DNA of 29,587 nucleotides from Lachnospiraceae bacterium UBA7784 (GTDB lineage Bacteria; Bacillota; Clostridia; Lachnospirales; Lachnospiraceae), in the NCBI GenBank assembly GCA_002480925.1, contig DLDA01000032.1:1-29587 (forward strand), given 5' to 3'. This document shows, in pieces, positions 14,704-22,743 of this stretch. The position numbers were made by a program, and so were the translations under genes. Position 1 is the first letter of the stretch; each line of letters opens with the position of its first letter. The notes beneath the pieces were generated by a model that was not told where the DNA came from, ran no database searches, and worked only from the letters and a program-made list of their open reading frames with translations.

Positions 14704-16041
14704 TCAGTCGCTTAATCCCATTGAGAAGTTGACCTGATCCTGAGCGTCCTTTATTGCCTTTACTGTATCACCACCATCTATTATATTTCTTATAGCGAAA
14801 GAGAGCTGCTGCCTGGCCGTGTAATGATAATCATTCTGCTCGATCTGCTTCACATGGGTGCTCATATCGACCACCTTCTGATAGATAGGCTGCTTGTTGA
14901 AATACTTCACGCCCTCTTTATATACATCAGAATTTCCTGCCGATATGCATGTCGTTACCAGCCCTCCCTTTATAAGGGCCTGATCATAAGTCTCCTTCGA
15001 TCCCTCTCCTCCGCCAAAGGTATAGGAGAGGAAGTCCTCTGCAAGCTCCTTTTTCTCACAGGCAGTCGTAATATAGATTGACGAGCCTCCGTTGGCTGCA
15101 TAGCCTTCCTCTCCGGAGAAAGTAGGAAGAGTAGTGATAGCCCACTTGCCTGAATTCATCTGGACCTGCTCTATAGTCGGAAGAATCCAGTTTCCATTCA
15201 TGACTCCTGCGACCATGTCACCCTTAATAGTCTGATCAGTATAATCAGAATAGTTGTCTGCAAGATAAAGAACATTGTCCCTTGCAAGCTTTACTATTGT
15301 ATTTACTACCCTGATAAGAAGCTTATTGTCTACAAAGTATGGCTTACCGTCCTTAAAATAGGATCCGCCCTCTGCCTGCAGCATCATATACGGAAGGGCA
15401 TTATCATCTGCATTTATAGACAGCAGGTATTTCCCGGTCTTTTCATATACGTCCTTCCCTATCTGATCAAACCTGTCCCAGGTAATACCGGTCATATCGT
15501 CGATCGTATATCCGGCCTGCTTGAGCAGATCTGTCCTGTAGGCACATAATGCTGTTGCATTATCAAGCGGTATCCCATAGTGGATCCCGTTCTCTGTCGA
15601 GTAGGAAAGCTTTTCCTGACTGAAGTCTCTCCAGTTAATCCCAGCAGTGGACAGCTTATCCCATGCGTTCGGATAATCGTTAAAGAACCTGTTAAAGCTA
15701 TGATCCTGAAAGAGAACCATATCGGGCAATTTACTGAAGTCATTATTAGATCCGCCAAGCGTGATCGCATCCTCTACATCAGTATCCTCTGAGACCTTTG
15801 AAATCTTAAGTCTGAAACCCGGATCCTTCTTCTGATATACCTTCTCAGCTGCCCTTAATGCAGGTATGTTGAAATTCTCATCCCAGGCCGCTATAGAAAG
15901 CTCATTTGCACCTTCTGCTGCTGTATCTACCCTCAGGATCCTGTCCTTTCCGTTTTTATTATTGCCATCTCCGCCATTAGTGCAGGAAGTGGCCGTAAGT
16001 ATCATTGCCGATGCAAGGATCAGCGTGATAAGCCTCTTCAT
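14704..16041 (-). CDS. Extracellular solute-binding lipoprotein (family 1, CUT1-type sugar)
   Basis: The 445-residue lipoprotein is anchored outside the membrane. The signal peptide ends in the lipobox TATSC with lipidated Cys20, followed by a Gly/Asn/Lys-rich linker. The mature part has the two-lobe SBP fold pattern: VYQKKDPGFRLKI, DMVLFQDHSFN, YGIPLDNATALCAYRTDLLKQ, and near the middle MVAGVMNGNWILPTIEQ. These resemble family-1 carbohydrate-binding proteins. No permease genes are adjacent. It is instead followed by a membrane protein and a PucR regulator, so it could feed remote permeases energised by the MsmK-like ATPase or serve as a sensor. Its GGAGG RBS lies only about 11 nt after a hairpin-T-run structure. 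Substrate is not predictable from sequence. Confidence 0.87.
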   Translation of the reverse strand: MKRLITLILASAMILTATSCTNGGDGNNKNGKDRILRVDTAAEGANELSIAAWDENFNIPALRAAEKVYQKKDPGFRLKISKVSEDTDVEDAITLGGSNNDFSKLPDMVLFQDHSFNRFFNDYPNAWDKLSTAGINWRDFSQEKLSYSTENGIHYGIPLDNATALCAYRTDLLKQAGYTIDDMTGITWDRFDQIGKDVYEKTGKYLLSINADDNALPYMMLQAEGGSYFKDGKPYFVDNKLLIRVVNTIVKLARDNVLYLADNYSDYTDQTIKGDMVAGVMNGNWILPTIEQVQMNSGKWAITTLPTFSGEEGYAANGGSSIYITTACEKKELAEDFLSYTFGGGEGSKETYDQALIKGGLVTTCISAGNSDVYKEGVKYFNKQPIYQKVVDMSTHVKQIEQNDYHYTARQQLSFAIRNIIDGGDTVKAIKDAQDQVNFSMGLSD

Positions 16042-16060
16042 TTTGCCCTCCTAAAAAAAG

Positions 16061-16109
16061 AAAAAAGCCCTCTGTCGGAAAATATTCTTACTTTTCCAAC
16101 AAGAGGACT
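16061..16109 (-). terminator. Terminator of rpsF-ssb-rpsR, abutting next RBS
   Basis: A minus-strand stem of about 17 bp (AGTCCTCT-T-GTTGGAAAA with TTTTCCGACAGAGGGCT, one bulge, two wobble pairs) has a 9-nt loop and is followed by TTTTTTCTTTTTTT. The solute-binding gene's GGAGG begins directly after the T-run. Confidence 0.88.
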
Positions 16110-16143
16110 TCTGTCTGTGATATAAAACCCTGTGTGACCTTTA

Positions 16144-16374
16144 TCAGTCTGTTACATATGGCATCATAGCAAGATGACGTGATCTCTTGATAGCTGACGT
16201 GATCTCTCTCTGATGCTTTGCGCAGTTACCGGTGATACGACGAGGAAGGATCTTTCCTCTCTCTGAAACGTACTTCTTCAGCTGTGCTATGTTCTTGTAA
16301 TCAATTACATTGTCTTTTCCACAGAATACGCAGACCTTTTTTCTTCTGCGAACCGGTCTTCCTCTAAAAGCCAT
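16144..16374 (-). CDS. rpsR: Ribosomal protein S18
   Basis: The 76-residue S18 has the conserved core [38 protein letters not shown] and [11 protein letters not shown]. It binds S6 on the small subunit platform and lies in the canonical rpsF-ssb-rpsR operon. The N-terminus carries a CxxC-like pair (CVFCGK), as in some zinc-type S18 proteins, although only two cysteines cluster here plus Cys52. The RBS is GGAGGTAAT. Confidence 0.97.
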   Translation of the reverse strand: MAFRGRPVRRRKKVCVFCGKDNVIDYKNIAQLKKYVSERGKILPRRITGNCAKHQREITSAIKRSRHLAMMPYVTD

Positions 16375-16405
16375 TGTTCTATTACCTCCGAAATATTATG
16401 TAGTT

Positions 16406-16849
16406 TTATACGAACGGAAGGTTCTCATCTACACCGTCAGGTATATTCATGAAACCCTCACCGACATCCTCAGGCTTCTCTGTCTGCTGGGATGCTCCCT
16501 GCTGACTCTGGTAGGCCTGAGACGCTCCCTTGCTCTCTGCGAACTCGATCTGATTTACATTCACCTCGAATGAATAAACCATCTCTCCGGGATGCTTCTT
16601 AGATTCGTAATTATTATTACGCATCTCCCCATCCACAAGGACCTTGGTTCCCTTGTGCATATACTTCTCAATGACCTCCGCAGTCTTCCCGAAGGCTACG
16701 CAGTTGAAAAAATCTGCATCTGGCTGCCCCTCACGCTTGAATCTGCGGTCAACTGCGATTGAAAACCTCGCTATTGCAGTATTCTGTGCTCCGCCATAAC
16801 GCACCTCAGGATCCCTGGTAAGTCTCCCCATGAGAATTATCTTGTTCAT
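16406..16849 (-). CDS. ssb: Single-stranded DNA-binding protein
   Basis: The 147-residue SSB has the N-terminal OB fold (1-105): MNKIILMGRLTRDPEVRY, FSIAVDRRF, DFFNCVAFGKTAEVIEKY and GTKVLVDGEMRNNNYE. The Gln/Ser-rich linker leads to an acidic tip whose last residues (DENLPFV) resemble the DDDLPF protein-interaction tail. It lies between rpsF and rpsR as usual, with RBS AAGGGG. Confidence 0.96.
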   Translation of the reverse strand: MNKIILMGRLTRDPEVRYGGAQNTAIARFSIAVDRRFKREGQPDADFFNCVAFGKTAEVIEKYMHKGTKVLVDGEMRNNNYESKKHPGEMVYSFEVNVNQIEFAESKGASQAYQSQQGASQQTEKPEDVGEGFMNIPDGVDENLPFV

Positions 16850-16876
16850 AATAGCCCCTTTCTACTGTTCTGTCTC

Positions 16877-17167
16877 TTATTTCTCGTCTGTACGGACAAC
16901 AAGGAATCTCAGAACATTCTCCATGATGCGGACATCTGCCTCGATCTTGGCAGGAGCCTCTGGATCTGACTCGAACGGTATGAAATAATAATATCCCTCG
17001 TCCATCTTCTGGATCTCATATGCAAGCTTCTGCTTGCCGCGGTCCTCGATCTCTCCGATCTTACCGCCGGCTCTTGTGATGTAATCCTTGGCCTTGTCTA
17101 CTACGGCTGTTCTGGCCTCATCATCAATCTTCGCATTAACGACGAGTGCTAACTCATACTTATTCAT
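16877..17167 (-). CDS. rpsF: Ribosomal protein S6
   Basis: The 96-residue S6 includes MNKYELALVVNAKIDDEART, GKIGEIEDRGKQKLAYEI and DEGYYYFIPFES. ATG 17167 is chosen for AAGGAGG at 7-nt spacing and because S6 starts MxKYE. An in-frame upstream extension of 18 codons runs through the leader hairpin and is not credible. It is the first gene of rpsF-ssb-rpsR, likely autoregulated through the leader described at 17177-17214. Confidence 0.97.
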   Translation of the reverse strand: MNKYELALVVNAKIDDEARTAVVDKAKDYITRAGGKIGEIEDRGKQKLAYEIQKMDEGYYYFIPFESDPEAPAKIEADVRIMENVLRFLVVRTDEK

Positions 17168-17176
17168 CTGTTTCCT

Positions 17177-17214
17177 CCTTACGGTCATCTGGCCCGCGAT
17201 CTCCGCGAGCAAGG
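17177..17214 (-). promoter_or_regulatory. Probable S6:S18-binding autoregulatory leader
   Basis: On the minus strand an outer stem CCTT/AAGG encloses an inner 7-bp stem GCTCGCG/CGCGGGC (loop GAGAT). An 11-nt one-sided bulge on the 3' side ends in ACCGT. The outer AAGG is the first part of the rpsF AAGGAGG ribosome binding site, so folding would hide it. A bulged CCG next to such a stem is the hallmark of the known S6:S18 mRNA motif in rpsF leaders. Assignment is by eye. Confidence 0.65.
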
Positions 17215-17236
17215 ATTTCATATACCACGTTTGTCT

Positions 17237-17265
17237 ATTGTATCATGGTTCGTTTCTTTTTGCAA
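17237..17265 (-). promoter_or_regulatory. Promoter of rpsF-ssb-rpsR
   Basis: On the minus strand TTGCAA (17265-17260), a 17-nt spacer and TACAAT (17242-17237). Predicted start near 17230 gives a leader of about 63 nt holding the S6:S18 motif. The -35 lies only about 15 nt past the sirtuin stop. Confidence 0.7.
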
Positions 17266-17279
17266 CTACTAGATATAGT

Positions 17280-18026
17280 TCATACATGAATACGGTCAAG
17301 TACCTCGCCTATCCTCGATTCTATCACAAGATCTGCGAATTTGTCCCTGTCTGTTGCCTGAAGATTTATCACAACAAGATGCCTTCCTCTGAAATAATCG
17401 ATAAGGCCTGCTGCCGGATATACGACAAGGGAGGTCCCGCCAATTATCAGCATATCAGCCTCTTCTATGGCTCTTACCGCACCGCTTACGGTGTCATTGT
17501 CAAGGCCCTCCTCATAGAGGACTACATCCGGCTTTATCTCTCCGCCGCAGACCGGGCATCTTGGATCGAGACAACCCTTTTTCTTCTGATCCAGCATGAA
17601 ATCAAGGTCATAGCAGGCTCCGCAGGTCCGGCAGTAATTTCTCATCACAGTACCATGAAGCTCATAGACCCTCCTGCTTCCGGCCTTCTGATGAAGTCCG
17701 TCTATATTCTGGGTTACGACCGCCGAAAGCCTGCCGGCCCTTTCCATCTCTGAAAGCTTCAGATGGGCCTTGTTTGGTTGTACGCCTTCTACAAGGATCT
17801 TGTCATAGTAAAATCTGAAAAACTCCTCCCTGTTCGACATATAGAAACTGTGACTTAGTATGGTTTCCGGAGGATATTTGTAATGCTCTTTATACAGTCC
17901 GTCCTGGCCCCTGAAGTCAGGAACTCCGCTCTCTGTGGATACTCCCGCTCCTCCGAAGAATACGATCCTCTCTGATTCATCCACCATTTCCTGGAGCCTT
18001 TTTACCTTTTCATCAATCTCATCCAT
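17280..18026 (-). CDS. NAD-dependent protein deacylase (sirtuin, Sir2)
   Basis: The 248-residue sirtuin uses NAD+ to remove acyl groups from lysines, making nicotinamide and O-acyl-ADP-ribose. NAD-binding motifs are intact: GAGVSTESGVPDFRG (27-40), TQNIDGLHQKAG (105-116) and catalytic His124 in ELHG. The zinc ribbon uses Cys132, Cys135, Cys157 and Cys160. A Tyr/Arg pair typical of desuccinylases is not evident, so deacetylase activity is the default guess. The gene starts 8 nt inside rsmI and is the last of a long operon. No clear terminator lies before the rpsF promoter, so some read-through into rpsF is possible. Confidence 0.94.
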   Translation of the reverse strand: MDEIDEKVKRLQEMVDESERIVFFGGAGVSTESGVPDFRGQDGLYKEHYKYPPETILSHSFYMSNREEFFRFYYDKILVEGVQPNKAHLKLSEMERAGRLSAVVTQNIDGLHQKAGSRRVYELHGTVMRNYCRTCGACYDLDFMLDQKKKGCLDPRCPVCGGEIKPDVVLYEEGLDNDTVSGAVRAIEEADMLIIGGTSLVVYPAAGLIDYFRGRHLVVINLQATDRDKFADLVIESRIGEVLDRIHV

Positions 18027-18873
18027 CGATCTTAAGCCTCCTGTAGATTTCCCGTTTACTCGTTCCTAAATCCCTGGCGAGCGCCTTCATCGCCTCTTTT
18101 TCACTTAGTCCCTTATCTGTATAGAGCTTCATGTGCTCTTCTATAGTAAGCTCCTGAAAGGACCTCTGCTTCTCCTCCCTTACCTCCTCCTTTGACCTCC
18201 CCTCGATCACGAGCACATATTCTCCACGGGGCTCATTGTCCCTGTAAAAGGCTGCCGCCTCCTCAAGCGTCATCCTCTGTTTTTCTTCATATTTCTTTGT
18301 AAGCTCGCGGCAGAGCACTATCCTCCTGCCTCCTCCCAGGCGGCCTGATAGCTCTTCAAGTGTCTTTTTCAGATGATGGGGAGATTCGTAGATTATGATA
18401 GTCCTCGTATCCTTTTCTATTTCCTCAAGGACCCTCTCGTGCTCCTTCTTATCCTTTGGCAGGAAGGCCTCAAATGAAAATCTTCTGCATGAAAGCCCTG
18501 ACGATGTAATAGCGGTAATACAGGCCGCAGGTCCCGGAACCGTATAGACTGGTATACCGGCCTCTATGCACATTGCCGCAAGCTCCTCTCCGGGGTCTGA
18601 TATCCCGGGACTGCCTGCGTCTGTTATGCAGGCTACCCTTTCTCCGCCAAGCATGCGTCCTACCAGATACTCTGCCTTTTCAAGCTTGTTAAACTCATGA
18701 TAGCTGGTGACACTGGTATGGATATCATAGTGTGAAAGAAGGACCCCGGATGTCCTTGTATCCTCTGCCGCGATCAGATCCACCTCATTCAGGACTCTTA
18801 CGGCCCTGTAGGTGATATCTTCCAGATTTCCGATCGGTGTAGCCACCAGATATAGCACTCCCTCAGAAGCCAT
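18019..18873 (-). CDS. rsmI: 16S rRNA (cytidine1402-2'-O)-methyltransferase RsmI
   Basis: The 284-residue SAM-dependent enzyme 2'-O-methylates C1402 in the ribosomal decoding centre. Hallmarks are LYLVATPIGNLEDIT at the N-terminus, then EDTRTSG, TDAGSPGISDPGEEL, VPGPAACITAITSSGL and FEAFLPKDKKE, all typical of the tetrapyrrole-methylase-like RsmI family. The C-terminal basic HTH-like tail (SKREIYRRLK) is also typical. ATG 18873 is preferred over the ATG two codons upstream because of GAGGG spacing. It overlaps trmN6 by 11 nt and the sirtuin by 8 nt. The same adjacency (yabB-yazA-yabC) is found in Bacillus. Confidence 0.95.
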   Translation of the reverse strand: MASEGVLYLVATPIGNLEDITYRAVRVLNEVDLIAAEDTRTSGVLLSHYDIHTSVTSYHEFNKLEKAEYLVGRMLGGERVACITDAGSPGISDPGEELAAMCIEAGIPVYTVPGPAACITAITSSGLSCRRFSFEAFLPKDKKEHERVLEEIEKDTRTIIIYESPHHLKKTLEELSGRLGGGRRIVLCRELTKKYEEKQRMTLEEAAAFYRDNEPRGEYVLVIEGRSKEEVREEKQRSFQELTIEEHMKLYTDKGLSEKEAMKALARDLGTSKREIYRRLKIDG

Positions 18874-19600
18874 AGTCATCCCTCATTTCCATTGAATATT
18901 TACCCGGAGCATCATATAAAATAAGTGGCTTCTCTATCCGAAGCTCCGGATTTCCGTTCTTTCTTCCCTCTATAAGCACAAGTACAGGCTCCCTGTCCAC
19001 AAATGGATAGACCAGCCTCATCCTTTTGGGCTCGAGCCTCATTTTCCTCATCAGATAAATAATGTCCCCAAGCCTCTGGGGCCTGTGGACATAATAGCAT
19101 CTGCCGTTTTCTCTTAGCAGGGCCGCACTTTCTCTTATCAGATCCTCAAGGCTCATGCTTATCTCATGTCTGGCAAGCGCCAGAGCACTTTTAGGGTTTA
19201 TCTCACCTGAATCCGACTTCATATATGGCGGATTGGAAACAACCACATGGAATGAGCCCCTGCCGAATATCTCCTGTGCCCTGCATATGTCTCCGCAGAC
19301 AAAGTGTATATCGTCGGTTCCATTAAGCCTTGCGCTCCTTGTGGCCATTTCCACATTCTCCTCCTGTATCTCAAGGCCTGTATAGCTGCCACCCCGGTTC
19401 TTCGCCTCAAGCAGGATCGGTATTATCCCGTTTCCGCTTCCCAGATCTATGACCCTTTCATTGGCCTTTACCCTTGCAAAGCCCGAAAGGATCACCGCAT
19501 CTATACCGAAGCAGAATCTCGATGGATCCTGGATTATGACCCTGCCGTTTCTCTGCAGATCATCGATTCTCTCTCCATCCCTAAGCTCAGTTTCCTTCAT
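18863..19600 (-). CDS. tRNA1(Val) adenine-N6 methyltransferase-like (TrmN6/YabB)
   Basis: The 245-residue class I SAM methyltransferase has motif I DLGSGNGIIPILLE and the adenine-N6 catalytic motif SNPPYMKSD (NPPY). The N-terminal DPSRFCFGIDAVILSGF is typical of the YabB/TrmN6 group, which methylates tRNA A37 or related sites. ATG 19600 is preferred over a GTG three codons upstream, to match homologues. It overlaps ricT by 14 nt and rsmI by 11 nt, matching the Bacillus yaaT-yabA-yabB-yabC neighbourhood except that yabA and yazA are absent. Confidence 0.9.
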   Translation of the reverse strand: MKETELRDGERIDDLQRNGRVIIQDPSRFCFGIDAVILSGFARVKANERVIDLGSGNGIIPILLEAKNRGGSYTGLEIQEENVEMATRSARLNGTDDIHFVCGDICRAQEIFGRGSFHVVVSNPPYMKSDSGEINPKSALALARHEISMSLEDLIRESAALLRENGRCYYVHRPQRLGDIIYLMRKMRLEPKRMRLVYPFVDREPVLVLIEGRKNGNPELRIEKPLILYDAPGKYSMEMRDDYGF

Positions 19601-20687
19601 TCTTGTCACCGCCCTGATGGGAATATCCTCCGTTCCTTACGTTCTTTCCTTTGTTTTCCTTACCAGGGCCTCTCCGGGTATTATTCCTTCTGTTTTTCTG
19701 GTTGCCATTTTTTCTACGGTTGCCCTCGTGTCTCTTTACGTCCTTGTTTTCCCTTTTATCTGAACCAGTGGCCCCTGCGGTTTCCTCCGATTCCTCAAGC
19801 GCTGCCTGGTCCATGGCCTCCTTTTCTTTCTCCCTCTCCCTTGCAAGTCTTTCCTCCTCCTGCTTCCTGTACTTCTTTGGAGTACAGGTGAGCTGGTCGG
19901 CATTGAATTCCTTTATCTCCTTCACATCATTTTTTTCAAAAAGGACTGCTATCTTCTGACGGAGTATATTTACATTGCAGACTGTTCCGGCCTCTCCATC
20001 GGCTGTAACTGCAAGGTCTCCACGGCGCGGCATCTTCCTGTTCAGATACTCATATGCCTCCTCCTCGTTGTTAAGACAGCACATAAGCCTCCCGCAGACT
20101 CCTGATATCTTGGTCGGATTCAGCGAAAGATTCTGCTCCTTGGCCATCTTTATGGATACCGGTGAAAAATCAGTCAGATAGGTCCTGCAGCAGAGCGGCC
20201 TTCCGCAGACTCCCAGTCCTCCAAGTATCCTGGTCTCATCCCTTACACCTATCTGACGCAGCTCTATCCTTGTCCTGAATTCCTGAGCCAGATCCTTTAC
20301 CAGAGCCCTGAAATCGACCCTGCCATCCGCAGAAAAATAGAATGTAAGCTTTCTTCTGTCAAAGGTATAGTCAGCCCTGATAAGCTTCATTTCAAGGCCG
20401 TGGTGTCTTATCTTATCCTTGCAGATAGCAAAGGCCTCTGTCTCAAGCCGCCTGTTCTCTGCGTACTGGTCCAGATCCTCCTTTGTACAGATCCTCTTTA
20501 TACTTCCGAGAGGAGCCTTTATCCTGTCATCAGTGACCTCAATCACAGGTATGGTTATCTCTCCTACCTCTTCTCCTTTATCAGTATCTACAATGACCTT
20601 ATCTCCTATCCTAAGGTCAAGATCCTCTGGATCATAGTACTTGTTATTCCCGGCTAACTTAAGCCTTACAGCTGTTACCTTTGGCAT
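19587..20687 (-). CDS. ricT: PSP1-domain protein RicT (YaaT)
   Basis: The 366-residue protein belongs to the PSP1 family. In Bacillus RicT (YaaT) works with YmcA and YlbF in an Fe-S-containing complex that controls RNase Y-dependent mRNA processing, sporulation and competence. The core (1-265) includes the cysteine set GGLGVCGRPLCCRTYL and ISGVCGRLMCCLNNE, which would hold the clusters. Beyond about residue 265 is a long tail: a Glu/Arg helix, then a Gly/Asn/Arg/Lys-rich disordered segment to the end, likely RNA-interacting. This tail is longer than in Bacillus. It lies between holB and trmN6 as in Bacillus. Confidence 0.93.
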   Translation of the reverse strand: MPKVTAVRLKLAGNNKYYDPEDLDLRIGDKVIVDTDKGEEVGEITIPVIEVTDDRIKAPLGSIKRICTKEDLDQYAENRRLETEAFAICKDKIRHHGLEMKLIRADYTFDRRKLTFYFSADGRVDFRALVKDLAQEFRTRIELRQIGVRDETRILGGLGVCGRPLCCRTYLTDFSPVSIKMAKEQNLSLNPTKISGVCGRLMCCLNNEEEAYEYLNRKMPRRGDLAVTADGEAGTVCNVNILRQKIAVLFEKNDVKEIKEFNADQLTCTPKKYRKQEEERLAREREKEKEAMDQAALEESEETAGATGSDKRENKDVKRHEGNRRKNGNQKNRRNNTRRGPGKENKGKNVRNGGYSHQGGDKNEGN

Positions 20688-20701
20688 TATATATTACCTT
20701 T

Positions 20702-21709
20702 CTACCGTTCGTAGTTATCACTCAGGGCCTGGAACAATTCAAAGAAGACAAGCTCGGGCTTTACATTCTCCTTAAGACGCTTCTGTGCAAGAAATAAAGC
20801 CTGCTCGCATTCCAATAGTCCCGGAAATCCATAGCCTCCTGCCTCTTCCCTTATCGTATCCTCCTCATCAAAAAACATAAGCCGCCTTGGGTCGCCACCG
20901 GCCTTCAGCAGAAGTATATCCCTGTAATAATCGATAAAGAGGCCCAGATAGAAATCATATCTGCTCTTATCCTCTGTAAGAAGCTCTATGTATTCGCTCC
21001 ATTCGTAGCTTGGCCTTCTGACTACCTGACTCATCATTTCTCCTGCCTTGTGCAGGTCATTAAGGAAATCATCCTCCTGAGCCATCTCAACGCTTTTTCC
21101 AAGATTTCCTCTTGCAAATCTCACTATCTGATCAGCCCTGTAATCGGGTATATGATAGTCCGTCCTTAGCGCCTCCTTTATGGTCTCCTCAGGAAGAGGC
21201 GACAGAGGAAGCCGTATGCAGCGTGACCTTATGGTGCTAAGCATCATATTTTCATTTGTGGAAAGAAGGATGATGACTGCATAGTCAGGCGGCTCCTCGA
21301 GGGTTTTCAACAGGGCATTCTGGGCCTGCTCATTCATCAGCTGGGCATCAGGTATTATATAGACCTTTCTCCCATTCTGATATGGCCTTATATCCACATC
21401 CGAGACGACCTGGCTCCTGATCTCATCTACGCTTATGATCTGAGGCTTCTCGTGAGCTATGACCTTAAGGTCAGGATGATTGTCTGTTTCGATCTGATGG
21501 CAGCTCCTGCAGCGTCCGCAGCTTAGGTAGCTGCCCTGCTTCCTGTCCTCGCACAGCAATGCTGCGGCAAAGGCCCTTGCTATTGTCTTTTTTCCCATTC
21601 CCTCCTCACCTGTTATCAGGTAGGCCTGGGATATCTTCCCGTCAGAAAGCGCATTTTCGAGATGCCTTACCACAGCCTGCTGCCCTTTTATCTGATCCAG
21701 ATTCTTCAT
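20702..21709 (-). CDS. holB: DNA polymerase III delta' subunit
   Basis: The 335-residue clamp-loader subunit. The AAA+ core has a P-loop-like GEEGMGKKT (34-42). A zinc-binding Cys set follows (Cys53, Cys64, Cys67, Cys70 in CGRCRSC), as does [24 protein letters not shown]. The sensor region is [12 protein letters not shown] with the SRC motif. The C-terminal helical collar domain is 230-335. Its start overlaps the yaaR stop by 4 nt. Position between yaaR and ricT is the conserved Firmicutes arrangement. Confidence 0.95.
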   Translation of the reverse strand: MKNLDQIKGQQAVVRHLENALSDGKISQAYLITGEEGMGKKTIARAFAAALLCEDRKQGSYLSCGRCRSCHQIETDNHPDLKVIAHEKPQIISVDEIRSQVVSDVDIRPYQNGRKVYIIPDAQLMNEQAQNALLKTLEEPPDYAVIILLSTNENMMLSTIRSRCIRLPLSPLPEETIKEALRTDYHIPDYRADQIVRFARGNLGKSVEMAQEDDFLNDLHKAGEMMSQVVRRPSYEWSEYIELLTEDKSRYDFYLGLFIDYYRDILLLKAGGDPRRLMFFDEEDTIREEAGGYGFPGLLECEQALFLAQKRLKENVKPELVFFELFQALSDNYER

Positions 21710-22146
21710 GTCGATATATCTAGAAGCAGTCCGCGGATCTCATCGACCCTTCCAAGTATGGAAAGATGATCCTTCTCATCTGATACAAGCTCCTGGGCCA
21801 GGTCGTCCAGATTCTTATCTACCAGCTTTATCATACCATATACCCTGTGTCTTCCTCTTCTGTCGAGAAAGTTGTCACGACTGAAGCTATGGGAGCGGTT
21901 TACGACCTCATTTATGAAATCCTTTACCAGTCCACGGTACTTCTTCATGTCCTTTATGTCCATATGATCGGCAAGCTTCTTCCCCTGCTCATCGATCTTT
22001 CCCATAAGGTCGTTTAGCTTCTCCTTCAGATCTGTATCCTTTATCTTTTCGGTAAGGGTAAATCTGAATTCGCTGTCGGTCTTCTGGGACTTTTCGGTTT
22101 TGTTATCAGTACTTGTCTGATTCAGTGGATTGATCTTTATATCCAT
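21706..22146 (-). CDS. yaaR: YaaR family protein (DUF327)
   Basis: The 146-residue protein of unknown biochemical function is conserved next to holB in Firmicutes. The N-terminal 25 residues are polar and probably disordered ([11 protein letters not shown]). The rest is helical: [11 protein letters not shown], then [24 protein letters not shown], then [25 protein letters not shown], which is the signature of the family. It is one base from the upstream guanylate-kinase-like gene and overlaps holB by 4 nt. Confidence 0.9.
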   Translation of the reverse strand: MDIKINPLNQTSTDNKTEKSQKTDSEFRFTLTEKIKDTDLKEKLNDLMGKIDEQGKKLADHMDIKDMKKYRGLVKDFINEVVNRSHSFSRDNFLDRRGRHRVYGMIKLVDKNLDDLAQELVSDEKDHLSILGRVDEIRGLLLDIST

Positions 22147-22147
22147 A

Positions 22148-22735
22148 TCATGTCCTCTGTCTGATAAGCTTTCTTATCTCTGAAACCGTTTTATCTATAT
22201 TCTCGTTTACAAAGCGTTCCCGGATCCCCGCTTCCTTTAGTTTCTGATCCGAGAAGTCCCTGCTGTCTGAAAGAAATCTCCGGCACAGCTCCTGATACTT
22301 AGGTCTTTTCTCTTTTCTTTCTCTCTGCAGGGCCCTTTCAAGCCTTTCCCCATCCTCTACCTCTATATATATCGGCAGGACTCTTTCCTCGCCGAAGTAT
22401 CTGCAAAAGCTCATATAGGATTCCAGAGTTCCGACTGTCAGGCTGTCCCTTCTGCTCAGATCTATCTGTCCGTCGTCTACTGTGAAATATGTCCAGTCAC
22501 CGTAAACCGTCTGATAGGTCCTGCTCTCAATCACCTTTCCCCTCTCCCTCAGCGCATCAAGCTTTTCCTGGTCTGTAAAAAAATAATCCTTACCATTGAT
22601 CTCGCCCTCCCTTATCGGGCGGGTCGTATATGGAACTATCCCTGCCAGACCAAGCTCCCTGTCATCAAGGAGCCTCCTTGCTATAGTATCCTTTCCCGAT
22701 GCACTCTTCCCTATGATAACATAAATTCTTTTCAT
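22148..22735 (-). CDS. Guanylate-kinase-like protein
   Basis: The 195-residue P-loop kinase has Walker [10 protein letters not shown] (9-17) and the GMP-binding segment [18 protein letters not shown], diagnostic of the guanylate kinase family. The usual P-loop is GPSGxGKST, so GKSASGKDT is a divergent variant. The lid region (about 130-150) is Arg/Lys-rich. In Bacillus the corresponding slot between the yaaO decarboxylase and yaaR holds tmk (dTMP kinase), so this looks like a replacement. It may be a second, specialised nucleotide kinase rather than the housekeeping Gmk. ATG 22735 is used; a GTG two codons upstream is possible. No good RBS is seen, suggesting coupling to the decarboxylase stop (8 nt upstream). 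Confidence 0.85.
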   Translation of the reverse strand: MKRIYVIIGKSASGKDTIARRLLDDRELGLAGIVPYTTRPIREGEINGKDYFFTDQEKLDALRERGKVIESRTYQTVYGDWTYFTVDDGQIDLSRRDSLTVGTLESYMSFCRYFGEERVLPIYIEVEDGERLERALQRERKEKRPKYQELCRRFLSDSRDFSDQKLKEAGIRERFVNENIDKTVSEIRKLIRQRT

Positions 22736-22743
22736 ATGCACGT

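Noticed and set aside
16144..16374. rpsR considered as a fully zinc-binding S18 paralogue
   Set aside because: Only a CxxC pair and one separate Cys are present and the gene is in the canonical rpsF-ssb-rpsR operon, so it is the ordinary S18.
17088..17753. 221-residue plus-strand ORF opposite rpsF leader and sirtuin
   Set aside because: It crosses the rpsF start, promoter and the sirtuin 3' end, with no RBS and no family resemblance.
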